A DNA stretch of 64,000 bases from Streptacidiphilus pinicola (lineage in GTDB: Bacteria; Actinomycetota; Actinomycetes; Streptomycetales; Streptomycetaceae). Below the pieces are notes generated by a model. That model was not told where the DNA came from. It did not search any database and saw nothing but the letters and a program-made list of their open reading frames with translations. This document shows, in pieces, positions 21,035-28,733 of the stretch; position 1 is the stretch's first letter; each line of letters opens with the position of its first letter. The translations under genes and the position numbers were made by a program. The stretch is taken from the NCBI RefSeq assembly GCF_003258295.1, contig NZ_QKYN01000022.1, forward strand, positions 1-64,000, read 5' to 3'.

Positions 21035-21916
21035 GTGAGAATCGACGCGCACCACCACATCTGGCAGTTGACCCGCCGTCCGCAGTCCTGGCTCGACGTA
21101 CCGGAGTTGGCGCCCATCCGGCGCGACTTCGGCCTCGCCGACCTGGCGCCGCAGGCCCGGGCGGCGGAGATCGAGGGCACCGTGCTGGTGCAGGTCCTGC
21201 CGGACCTGGACGAGACCCGCGAGTTCCTCGTTCTCGCCGCCACCTCACCGCTGGTTGCGGGCGTCGTCGGCTGGGCGGACCTCACCGCGCCGCAGCTCGC
21301 CGACACCCTGGCCGAACTGCGCCGAGGCCCCGGCGGCGAACTGCTCGTCGGCGTGCGCCACCTGGTCCAGGGCGAGCCCGACCCGGCCTGGCTCTCCCGG
21401 CCCGACGTCCGGCGCGGACTGCGCACCGTCGGTGACGCCGGACTCGGCTACGACCTGCTCACCCTGCCCCGCCAACTGCCCGCCGCCATCGACACCGTCC
21501 GCGCCCTGCCCGGGCAGACGTTCGTCCTCGACCACCTCTCCAAGCCGCCGATCGCCCGTGGCACGCTCCAGCCCTGGGCCGCCCTGCTGCGCGAACTGGC
21601 CCGCGAACCCAACGTGTTCTGCAAACTCTCCGGGCTGGTCACGGAGGCCGACCCCGCCGCCTGGAGCGTCGCCGACCTGCGCCCTTACACCGAGACCGCC
21701 CTCGACGCCTTCGGACCCGAACGGGTCATGTTCGGCTCGGACTGGCCGGTCTGCCTGGTGGCCGCATCGTACGAGCAAGTCGTCAGCACCGCCGACGAGT
21801 TGACGTCATCTCTTGACCCGTACGAACGGGCGCAGGTCTTCGGCGGCACGGCGGCCCGGGCCTACGGGCTGCCGCGCGAACCGAAGCCGCCGGGCGCCGA
21901 GGAGGAGCCGGCATGA
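21035..21916 (+). CDS. amidohydrolase-family lactonase, probable L-fucono-1,5-lactonase
   Basis: A 293-residue amidohydrolase-2 (COG3618) enzyme. It begins RIDAHHHIWQL with metal-binding histidines and carries FVLDHLSKPPI, NVFCKLSGLVTE and the closing MFGSDWPVC motif. This family includes the L-fucono/L-rhamnono lactonases of non-phosphorylating deoxysugar pathways; here it would open L-fuconolactone to L-fuconate, the FucD substrate. The GTG start has GAGGAG eight bases upstream. Its stop overlaps the larA start by four bases (ATGA), so lactonase and racemase are translationally coupled. Confidence 0.88.
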   Translation: MRIDAHHHIWQLTRRPQSWLDVPELAPIRRDFGLADLAPQARAAEIEGTVLVQVLPDLDETREFLVLAATSPLVAGVVGWADLTAPQLADTLAELRRGPGGELLVGVRHLVQGEPDPAWLSRPDVRRGLRTVGDAGLGYDLLTLPRQLPAAIDTVRALPGQTFVLDHLSKPPIARGTLQPWAALLRELAREPNVFCKLSGLVTEADPAAWSVADLRPYTETALDAFGPERVMFGSDWPVCLVAASYEQVVSTADELTSSLDPYERAQVFGGTAARAYGLPREPKPPGAEEEPA

Positions 21917-23202
21917 AGGTCCGCCTGGCCTACGGCGAGACCGGACTCGACATCGACGTCGACCCGGCCGTCACGACCGTGGTCGAGCCCCTGCACCACC
22001 CCGGCGCCGCCGACGAGTCCGCCGTGCTGCGGGAGGCGCTGCGCCGTCCGGTCGCCGGGCCGCCGCTGCGGGAGCGGGTCAGGCCGGGGCAGACGGTGGC
22101 CATCTCCGCCTGCGACGGGACCCGACCGCAGCCGCGCCACCTGATGATCCCGGCCGTCCTCGCCGAGCTCGACGGGATCGTCCGCCCCGAGGACGTGGTC
22201 GTCCTCGTCGCCACCGGCACCCACCGGGGTAACGACCCGGACGAGCTGCGGCGCATGTTCGGCGACGAGGTGGTCGACCGGATCCGGATCGTCAACCACG
22301 ACGCCCGCGACGCGACCCGGCTCGCGTGGATGGGGATCTGGGGCGACGGCGTCCCGGTTCGGCTCAACCGCGCCTGGGTCGAGGCCGACGTCCGCATCAC
22401 CACCGGTTTCGTCGAACCGCACTTCTTCGCCGGCTTCTCCGGCGGACCCAAGCTGGTGGCACCGGGCCTCGCCGGACTGGAGACGGTGCTGGTCCTGCAC
22501 GACGCCGAGCGCATCGCGGACCCCCGGGCCACCTGGGGCGTCACCCACGGCAATCCCGTCCACGACGACGTACGGGCCATCGCCGAGGGCACCGGTGTGG
22601 ACTTCGCCCTGGACGTCGTCCTCAACCGGGAGCAGCGCATCGTGGCGGCCTTCGGCGGCGACCTGCTGCCGATGCACGCCGCGGCCACCGCCGCCGCCCG
22701 CCGCATCGCGATGTGCCCGGTCGACCAGCGCTTCGACGTGGTCGTCACCACCAACGCCGGACATCCGCTCGACCAGAACCTCTACCAGTCGGTCAAGGGC
22801 ATGTCCGCAGCGCACACCGTGGTCCGGCCCGGCGGGCTGATCGTCTGCGCGGCCGAGTGCCGCGACGGCTTCCCCGACCACGGCTCCTACCGCGAGGTGT
22901 TGGCCTCGGCGCCCTCCCCGCAGGCGCTGCTCGCCGACATCCGCGCCAGGTCGCAGACCGTGCCCGACCAGTGGCAGGTGCAGGTCCAGGCCCGCATCCA
23001 GGCCTCGTGCCGCGTGGTGATGCACACCTCCCACCTCAGCGACGCCGAGCTGGCCACCGCGCACCTGGAGCAGACCGCCGACATCTCGGCGACCGTGGCC
23101 GAGGCGCTGGCCGCGGCGGGCCCGGACGCCCGGGTCTGTGTCCTGCCGGAGGGGCCCATGACGATCCCCTACCTGCGGAACGGCGCCGACACGGCGAGAT
23201 GA
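21913..23202 (+). CDS. larA: LarA-family nickel-pincer hydroxyacid racemase/epimerase
   Basis: A 429-residue LarA homologue. Family hallmarks are visible: DGTRPQPRH, ATGTHRGND (catalytic His), EPHFFAGFSGGPKLVAPG (catalytic His and the Lys that carries the nickel-pincer nucleotide), THGNPVHDDV and QSVKGMSAA. Classical LarA interconverts L- and D-lactate; other members racemise or epimerise different 2-hydroxyacids. The fuc context gives two candidates: L-lactate, the end product of the pathway, or a sugar acid intermediate such as fuconate. The gene overlaps the lactonase stop. The accessory genes larB, larC and larE follow directly. Confidence 0.93.
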   Translation: MKVRLAYGETGLDIDVDPAVTTVVEPLHHPGAADESAVLREALRRPVAGPPLRERVRPGQTVAISACDGTRPQPRHLMIPAVLAELDGIVRPEDVVVLVATGTHRGNDPDELRRMFGDEVVDRIRIVNHDARDATRLAWMGIWGDGVPVRLNRAWVEADVRITTGFVEPHFFAGFSGGPKLVAPGLAGLETVLVLHDAERIADPRATWGVTHGNPVHDDVRAIAEGTGVDFALDVVLNREQRIVAAFGGDLLPMHAAATAAARRIAMCPVDQRFDVVVTTNAGHPLDQNLYQSVKGMSAAHTVVRPGGLIVCAAECRDGFPDHGSYREVLASAPSPQALLADIRARSQTVPDQWQVQVQARIQASCRVVMHTSHLSDAELATAHLEQTADISATVAEALAAAGPDARVCVLPEGPMTIPYLRNGADTAR

Positions 23203-23279
23203 CGCGCGCCAGGATCCTGCCGCGCCCGCCGTTCGGCCGCTCACTCTTCTCGTAACAACTGCACCAGGAGCACAGCCAC

Positions 23280-23960
23280 ATGCACCCCACCCGCGTCCAC
23301 GATCTCGACTTCGCCCAACTGGACGTCGGCCGCGAGCAGCGCCAGGGACTGCCCGAGGTCGTCTACGGCCCCGGCAAGACGCCCGCCCAGATCCGCGCCA
23401 TCACCGCACAGTTGCTGCAGCACAACGCCGGACCGGTGCTGGTCTCCCGGGTGGACGCCGAGACGGCGGCCGACGTCCTCGACGACGTCCCCGGAGGGTC
23501 CTACGACGTCACGGCCGGACTGCTCGTCTGGCGTCCGGCCGCGCCGAACGGCTTCGCGCTGACCGTTGTCTCCGCCGGAACCTCAGACGGGCCGGTCGCC
23601 CAGGAAGCCGCCGCCGTGGCGCGGGCCGTGGGCCTGTCGGTCACGACCGTGAACGACGTCGGAGTCGCGGGCCTGCAGCGCGTACTCCGGGTCCAGGAAC
23701 AGCTGCGCGACAGCGACGCGGTGGTCGTCGTCGCCGGAATGGAGGGCGCGCTCGCGAGCGTCGTCGGCGGCCTCGTCGGCTGCCCGGTGATCGCCGTGCC
23801 GGTCTCGACCGGCTACGGGGCGTCGCTCGCCGGCGTAACCGCCCTGCTGGCCATGCACGCCTCCTGCGCCGCCGGGATCACCGTCGTCAACATCGACTCC
23901 GGCTTCGGCGCGGCCATGGCAGCCCACCGTCTCGCCTGGGCGAGGAGCCGGCGCACATGA
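23280..23960 (+). CDS. larB: LarB, pyridinium-dicarboxylate synthase for the nickel-pincer cofactor
   Basis: A 226-residue PurE-like protein. LarB carboxylates nicotinic acid adenine dinucleotide and hydrolyses it to the dicarboxylated mononucleotide, the first step in making the nickel-pincer cofactor. The N-terminal extension (LDVGREQRQGLPEVVYGPGKT) and the PurE-fold core with SAGTSDGPVAQEAA and VVVVAGMEGALASVVGGL are clear. CAGGAG lies upstream of the ATG. It is separated from larA by 77 bases and overlaps larC by four (ATGA). Confidence 0.93.
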   Translation: MHPTRVHDLDFAQLDVGREQRQGLPEVVYGPGKTPAQIRAITAQLLQHNAGPVLVSRVDAETAADVLDDVPGGSYDVTAGLLVWRPAAPNGFALTVVSAGTSDGPVAQEAAAVARAVGLSVTTVNDVGVAGLQRVLRVQEQLRDSDAVVVVAGMEGALASVVGGLVGCPVIAVPVSTGYGASLAGVTALLAMHASCAAGITVVNIDSGFGAAMAAHRLAWARSRRT

Positions 23961-25177
23961 TCTGCTGGATCAACCCCTTCACCGGCCTGGCCGGAGACAT
24001 GCTCCTGGGCGCCCTGCTGGACGCGGGAGCGCCGCTGGACCTGGTCAGGGCCGCGATCGGCGCGACCGGCCTCACCGGCTGGGAACTCGACGCCGAGCGG
24101 GTCACCACCCACGGCCTCGTCGCGACGAGCGCGCGGGTGCGGGTGACCGACACCGCCACCGAGCGGCGCGCCGCCGAACTGCTGGAGTTGGCCGCTCGCG
24201 CGCGGCCGGAGCCGGTGGCCGCGTGGAGCATCGCGGCGCTCACCGCGATCGCCCGCGCCGAAGGCCGCCTGCACGGCACCGATCCGGCCGAGGTCCACCT
24301 GCACGAACTCGGCGGCCACGACGCCCTGGTGGACATCGTCGGCGTCGCCGCCGCGCTCCACGCCCTCGGCGTGACCGACGTGGTCTGCGCGCCGCTGCCG
24401 CTCGGGACCGGACACGTCTCGGCGGCCCACGGCCGGCTGCCCTGCCCGGCGCCCGCCACCCTGGAGCTGCTGCGCGGCGCAGCCGTGGTCGGCACCGACC
24501 TCGGCGGGGAGACCGTCACGCCGACCGGCGCCGCCCTGCTGCGCGCGGCCGGAGCCCGCTACGGCCCACTGCCGCCGATGACGCCGACCGCCACCGGATA
24601 CGGCGCGGGGACGCGCGAACTGGCCGACCGCCCCAACGTCGTGTCCGTCACGCTCGGCCATCCGATGTCTCCGCCCGGCCCGCCCGGCCCACCCGGCCCG
24701 ATCGGTCCGGCCGTCGCGACGGAGGACGTCGTGACCCTGGAGAGCAACCTCGACGACGTCACCGGCGAGACCCTGGCCCACACGATCGCCCGCGCCCTCG
24801 CCGAAGGCGCGCTGGACGCCTGGACGACGCCGGCCGTGATGAAGAAGGGCCGTCCCGCGCAGGTGCTGCACGTCCTGGCCCGGCCGGAGGACGTCGGTCG
24901 GCTCCGCGAGCTGATCCTGGCCGAGACCGGCACGCTCGGCGTCCGGCAGACCGCCCAGACGCGCGTCGCGGCACCCCGTCGGACGAGCGGCGTCGAGGTC
25001 GACGGGCTGCCGGTCCGGGTGAAGTACGGACCCTTCGGCGTCAAGGCGGAGCACGACGACGCCGCGGCCGTGGCCGGGCGACTCGGCCTGCCGTTGCGCC
25101 TCGTCGCCGACAGGGCCCGGAGCCTGGCCGAGCAGGAACACCCCAACGCGTCGACGACGGAAGGCGGAACCCGATGA
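23957..25177 (+). CDS. larC: LarC, CTP-dependent nickel insertase (single-frame, with collagen-like linker)
   Basis: A 406-residue LarC that would insert nickel into the pincer nucleotide. The N-terminal part (NPFTGLAGDMLLGALLDAGA, EVHLHELGGHDALVDIVG, PTGAALL) and C-terminal part (LESNLDDVTGETL, MKKGRPAQVLHVL) correspond to LarC1 and LarC2. In Lactiplantibacillus plantarum these are joined by a ribosomal frameshift; here one uninterrupted frame encodes both. The join is a Pro-Gly stretch (PPGPPGPPGPIGP, about residues 237-249), a short collagen-like spacer. It overlaps larB and larE by four bases each. Confidence 0.93.
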   Translation: MICWINPFTGLAGDMLLGALLDAGAPLDLVRAAIGATGLTGWELDAERVTTHGLVATSARVRVTDTATERRAAELLELAARARPEPVAAWSIAALTAIARAEGRLHGTDPAEVHLHELGGHDALVDIVGVAAALHALGVTDVVCAPLPLGTGHVSAAHGRLPCPAPATLELLRGAAVVGTDLGGETVTPTGAALLRAAGARYGPLPPMTPTATGYGAGTRELADRPNVVSVTLGHPMSPPGPPGPPGPIGPAVATEDVVTLESNLDDVTGETLAHTIARALAEGALDAWTTPAVMKKGRPAQVLHVLARPEDVGRLRELILAETGTLGVRQTAQTRVAAPRRTSGVEVDGLPVRVKYGPFGVKAEHDDAAAVAGRLGLPLRLVADRARSLAEQEHPNASTTEGGTR

Positions 25178-26019
25178 ACAGCCCGACCGAGGGCGAGCAC
25201 GCGGTCGAGGCGAAGGCCGCCGCGCTGCTGTCGACCGTGCGCGAGATCGGGCCGTTCGCCGTCGCCTACTCGGGCGGCACCGACTCCGCCCTCGTGCTGG
25301 CCGCAGGCGTCCGCGCGCTGGGAGCCGGCCGGGTGCTCGCCGTGACGGCGGTCTCCGAGAGCCTGGCCGCCGGCGAGCTCGCCGCCGCTCACGCCCTCGC
25401 CGACGCCCTGGGCGTGGCGCACCTGACGCCCCGCACCGACGAACTGAGCCGCCCCGGATACCGCGCCAACGGCCCGGACCGCTGCTACTTCTGCAAGTCC
25501 GAGGTGCTCGACGTGATCACGGCGCTGGCCCACGCGCACGGCTTCGCGCAGGTCGCGACCGGCACCAACGCCGACGACGCGGCCGACCCCTTCCGGCCGG
25601 GCATCCGCGCCGGACAGGAGCGCGGCATCCGCACCCCGCTGCGGGACTGCGGGCTCACCAAGACGGACGTACGCGCCGTCAGCCGCCTGTGGTCCCTGCC
25701 CACCTGGGACAAACCGGCCACTCCGTGCCTGGCCAGCCGGATCCGCTACGGCATCCCCGTCACCGGCCACCGTCTGGCCCGCGTCGACCGCGCCGAGGCG
25801 GCCGTGCGCGCCTCACTCGACAGCGCCGGGCTCAGATCCGGACAACTGCGTGTGCGCGACCTCGGCGACACGGTCCGCATCGAACTCGACATCGAGATCG
25901 TGCAGGCGGCCGCCCGGCTGCCCTCCCTCGTCGACGCCGTCGCGCGGGCGGGCTTCGGCGCGGCGCCCGTCGTGGTTGACGGATTCGCCTCGGGCCGGCT
26001 CAACCACGAGCAGCGCTGA
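25174..26019 (+). CDS. larE: LarE, ATP-dependent sulfur transferase for the nickel-pincer cofactor
   Basis: A 281-residue PP-loop enzyme with the ATP site SGGTDS (residues 33-38). LarE adenylates the pyridinium carboxylates and replaces them by thiocarboxylates. Three cysteines are placed as C104-Y-F-C107 and C185 (ATPCLASR). Sacrificial-sulfur LarE of L. plantarum has a single key Cys, whereas three-Cys LarE proteins are known to hold an iron-sulfur cluster; this one fits the latter type. The ATG overlaps the larC stop (ATGA), with GGAAGG upstream. Confidence 0.92.
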   Translation: MNSPTEGEHAVEAKAAALLSTVREIGPFAVAYSGGTDSALVLAAGVRALGAGRVLAVTAVSESLAAGELAAAHALADALGVAHLTPRTDELSRPGYRANGPDRCYFCKSEVLDVITALAHAHGFAQVATGTNADDAADPFRPGIRAGQERGIRTPLRDCGLTKTDVRAVSRLWSLPTWDKPATPCLASRIRYGIPVTGHRLARVDRAEAAVRASLDSAGLRSGQLRVRDLGDTVRIELDIEIVQAAARLPSLVDAVARAGFGAAPVVVDGFASGRLNHEQR

Positions 26020-26041
26020 AACAGGAAGGGTCACCCGCCAG

Positions 26042-26245
26042 ATGTCCACCGTTTCACCCCATGCGTACGTCGAGGACCCGTCGCCCGGCGCGGGCCGCCT
26101 TCGTCCGCGCGCGTAGGACCTCCACCTCCGCCTGGACGCCGACCACCACTGCATCGGCAGCGCCGCGTGCGGTCCGCTGCTGCCGGCTCCGCACACCCTG
26201 GCGGCCGTCCCGACGACCTTCACGATCGGAATGACACCGTGCTGA
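26042..26245 (+). pseudogene. relic of a GH2 (LacZ-type) beta-galactosidase C terminus
   Basis: One frame reads MSTVSPHAYVED..., meets TAG at 26114-26116, and continues in the same frame as DLHLRLDADHHCIGSAACGP with a PAPHTL...TFTIG tail to TGA at 26243. The HLxLDxxxxGxGxxxCGP pattern is the conserved end of LacZ-type beta-galactosidases. The first 900 or so codons are absent. It lies directly behind larE and its end overlaps the next start codon, so a beta-galactosidase gene was probably deleted from the operon. Confidence 0.65.
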
Positions 26246-28680
26246 CGGACTCCCACCACTCCTGCATCGACCGGCTCTGGTACCGCGGCCCCGCCGACGC
26301 TTTCCTGGAGGCGCTGCCGCTCGGCAACGGCCGACTGGGCGCGCTGGTGTACGGCGGCGTGCACACCGAGCGGATCGAACTCAACGCGGACACCCTCTGG
26401 TCCGGCGGACCCGGCCCCCGGGACCGGGCCGGAGCCGCCGACCACCTGCCCGCGCTGCGGGAGGCGGTGCTACGCGACCGCGACTACGCCCGTGCCGACG
26501 CGATCGCCGCCGCCCACCACCAGGGCCCCGACACCGAGGCGTACCAGCCGCTGGCGGCCCTGCTGCTGACCTTCCCGTCCGTGGGCGCGCTCGGAGCGGC
26601 GGACGCGGAGGACATGACCGACGTGACGGACTACCGGCGGGTTCTCGATCTCGACCTGGCCGTGCACACCGTCTCGTTCACCGCGGGCGGGGTGCGCTAC
26701 CGGCGCGAGAGCTTCGTCTCCGCCCCGGCGGGCGTGCTGGCGGTGCGGCTGACAGCGGACACGCCCGGCGCGCTGTCCTTCCGCGCGGGCTTCAGCACGC
26801 CCCACCTCGGCGCGGAGGTGACCGTCGGGCCCGACGGCGCGGGCCTGTCGATCCAGGGCCGCGCCCCGGCACGCGTTCCCCGCGGGCAGGAGGCCTCGAC
26901 CGCGTACCGAGCCGGCACCGGCTCGGGCTTCGCCGCCGCGCTGCGGGTCCACGCCGTGAACGGCCGCATCACCGCCGACGCGGGCGGCATCGAGGTCACC
27001 GGCGCCGACGAGGCGGTCATCCTCACGGCCGTCGGCACCGGGTACCGGGGCTGGCAGGAGAAACCCGGGGGCCCCGAGGCGGCGCTCACGGAGGCGCGCC
27101 GGTGGCTGGACGAGGCGCAGGCGCAGGAGTTCGACACGCTGCGCGCCGCCCATCTGGCCGACCACCGGCGGCTCTTCGGTGCGGCCGGGCTGCGCCTGCA
27201 CGGGCCGGCCGAGGCGGACGAGCTGCCGACGGACGAGCGGATCGTCGCCGCGAACGGCGGCGCCGACGATCCGGGCCTCGCGGCTCTGCTCTTCGCCTAC
27301 GGCCGCTACCTGCTCATCGCCTCCTCGCGGCCCGGCACCCAGCCCGCGAACCTCCAGGGCATCTGGAACAACGAGGTCGCTCCGCCCTGGAACTGCGACT
27401 GGACCTCCAACATCAACCTCCAGATGAACTACTGGCCCGCCGAGACCACCGGCCTCGCCGAGTGCCACGAGCCGCTCTTCGACCTCGTCGCCGATCTCGC
27501 CGAGTCCGGGCGGAACACCGCACGGGCCTACTACGACGCGCCCGGCTGGTGCTGCCACCACAACGTCGACGTCTGGCGCGCCACCAACCCCGTCCTGGGC
27601 GACCCGGTCTGGGCCAACTGGCCGATGGCCGGGCCGTGGCTGGCGGCCCACCTGTGGGACCACCACCTCTTCCACGGCGACCGTGCCTTCCTCGCCGAGC
27701 GCGCCTACCCGGTCCTGCGCGAGGCCGCCCGGTTCCTCACCCACCTGCTGGTCGAGGACCCGGACGGCACCCTGGTCAGCTGCCCCTCCACCTCGCCCGA
27801 ACACCACTTCCGGCTCGACGGCGACACCCTGGCCGCCGTCTCCGCCGGCTGCACCATGGACTACTGGCTCGCCGCCGAACTGCTCGACAACACCGTCGCC
27901 GCCGCGCGCGAACTCGGCATCGACCAGGAGTTCGCCGAAGAACTGGCCGGCGTCCGCGCGCGGCTCCGGCGACCGGCCGTCGGGGCGGACGGGCGGTTGC
28001 TGGAGTGGTGGGAGGACCTCCCCGAGGAGGACCCCGGCCATCGGCACCTCTCCCACCTCTACGGCGTCTACCCGGGCAGCGCCGTCGACCCGCTCGGCGA
28101 CGACACCCTGCTGGCCCCCGCGCGCCACGCGCTGGGCCGCCGCCTCCAGCACGGCGGAGGCGGCACGGGGTGGAGTCTGGCCTGGGTGGCCGCACTCGCC
28201 GCCCGGCTGGGCGACGGTCCGCTAGCCGGACACGCGGTCGCACGCCTGCTGGAGACCTCCATCGCGCCCAACCTCTTCGACCTGCATCCGCCGCAGCTGT
28301 TCCAGATCGACGGCAACTTCGGCATCACCGCGGCAATCGCCGAGATGCTGGCGCAGAGCCACAACGGCATCCTGCGGCTGCTGCCCGCCCTCCCGCCGTC
28401 CTGGCCGGACGGCGAGGCACGCGGGCTGCGCGCACGAGGCGGCGTGGTCCTCGACCTGAGTTGGCGTCACGGTGCCTTGCATCGAGCGGAACTGCGCGCC
28501 GTACGGGACACGAGCGTCGAACTGAGCCTGCCCGAGCGTGCGGGCCGCCCGAGCGTCACCGATGAGGGCGGCGCCGAGGTCACGCTCACCCCCGTCCCGG
28601 GGGCGGGTCTGCTCCGGCTGCACCTCGCGGCGGACCGTGCGTACCGGCTCACGTTCACGGGCGCGGGTGCCGGACGCTGA
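26239..28680 (+). CDS. cytosolic GH95 alpha-L-fucosidase
   Basis: An 813-residue GH95 enzyme without a signal peptide. It opens with LWYRGPADAFLEALPLGNGRLGA and has the canonical blocks TSNINLQMNYWPAE (Asn pair that activates water), STSPEH (general acid Glu), HRHLSHLYGVYPG and FQIDGNFG (Asp). It would cleave fucosyl oligosaccharides (1,2-linked in studied members) after uptake. I choose GTG 26239, since the family homology begins just after it; upstream codons are a beta-galactosidase relic in another frame. It is read in line with the lar operon and ends before a strong terminator. Confidence 0.92.
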   Translation: MLTDSHHSCIDRLWYRGPADAFLEALPLGNGRLGALVYGGVHTERIELNADTLWSGGPGPRDRAGAADHLPALREAVLRDRDYARADAIAAAHHQGPDTEAYQPLAALLLTFPSVGALGAADAEDMTDVTDYRRVLDLDLAVHTVSFTAGGVRYRRESFVSAPAGVLAVRLTADTPGALSFRAGFSTPHLGAEVTVGPDGAGLSIQGRAPARVPRGQEASTAYRAGTGSGFAAALRVHAVNGRITADAGGIEVTGADEAVILTAVGTGYRGWQEKPGGPEAALTEARRWLDEAQAQEFDTLRAAHLADHRRLFGAAGLRLHGPAEADELPTDERIVAANGGADDPGLAALLFAYGRYLLIASSRPGTQPANLQGIWNNEVAPPWNCDWTSNINLQMNYWPAETTGLAECHEPLFDLVADLAESGRNTARAYYDAPGWCCHHNVDVWRATNPVLGDPVWANWPMAGPWLAAHLWDHHLFHGDRAFLAERAYPVLREAARFLTHLLVEDPDGTLVSCPSTSPEHHFRLDGDTLAAVSAGCTMDYWLAAELLDNTVAAARELGIDQEFAEELAGVRARLRRPAVGADGRLLEWWEDLPEEDPGHRHLSHLYGVYPGSAVDPLGDDTLLAPARHALGRRLQHGGGGTGWSLAWVAALAARLGDGPLAGHAVARLLETSIAPNLFDLHPPQLFQIDGNFGITAAIAEMLAQSHNGILRLLPALPPSWPDGEARGLRARGGVVLDLSWRHGALHRAELRAVRDTSVELSLPERAGRPSVTDEGGAEVTLTPVPGAGLLRLHLAADRAYRLTFTGAGAGR

Positions 28681-28691
28681 TCGGGTCGTGC

Positions 28692-28729
28692 CCGCCGGCC
28701 CTGTGCGTGGGGACGCACAGGGCCGGCGG
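28692..28729. terminator. strong bidirectional terminator
   Basis: A perfect 17-bp stem (CCGCCGGCCCTGTGCGT with its complement) around a GGGG loop, 11 bases past the GH95 stop and 4 bases from the stop of the convergent GH5 gene. Confidence 0.9.
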
Positions 28730-28733
28730 TGTT

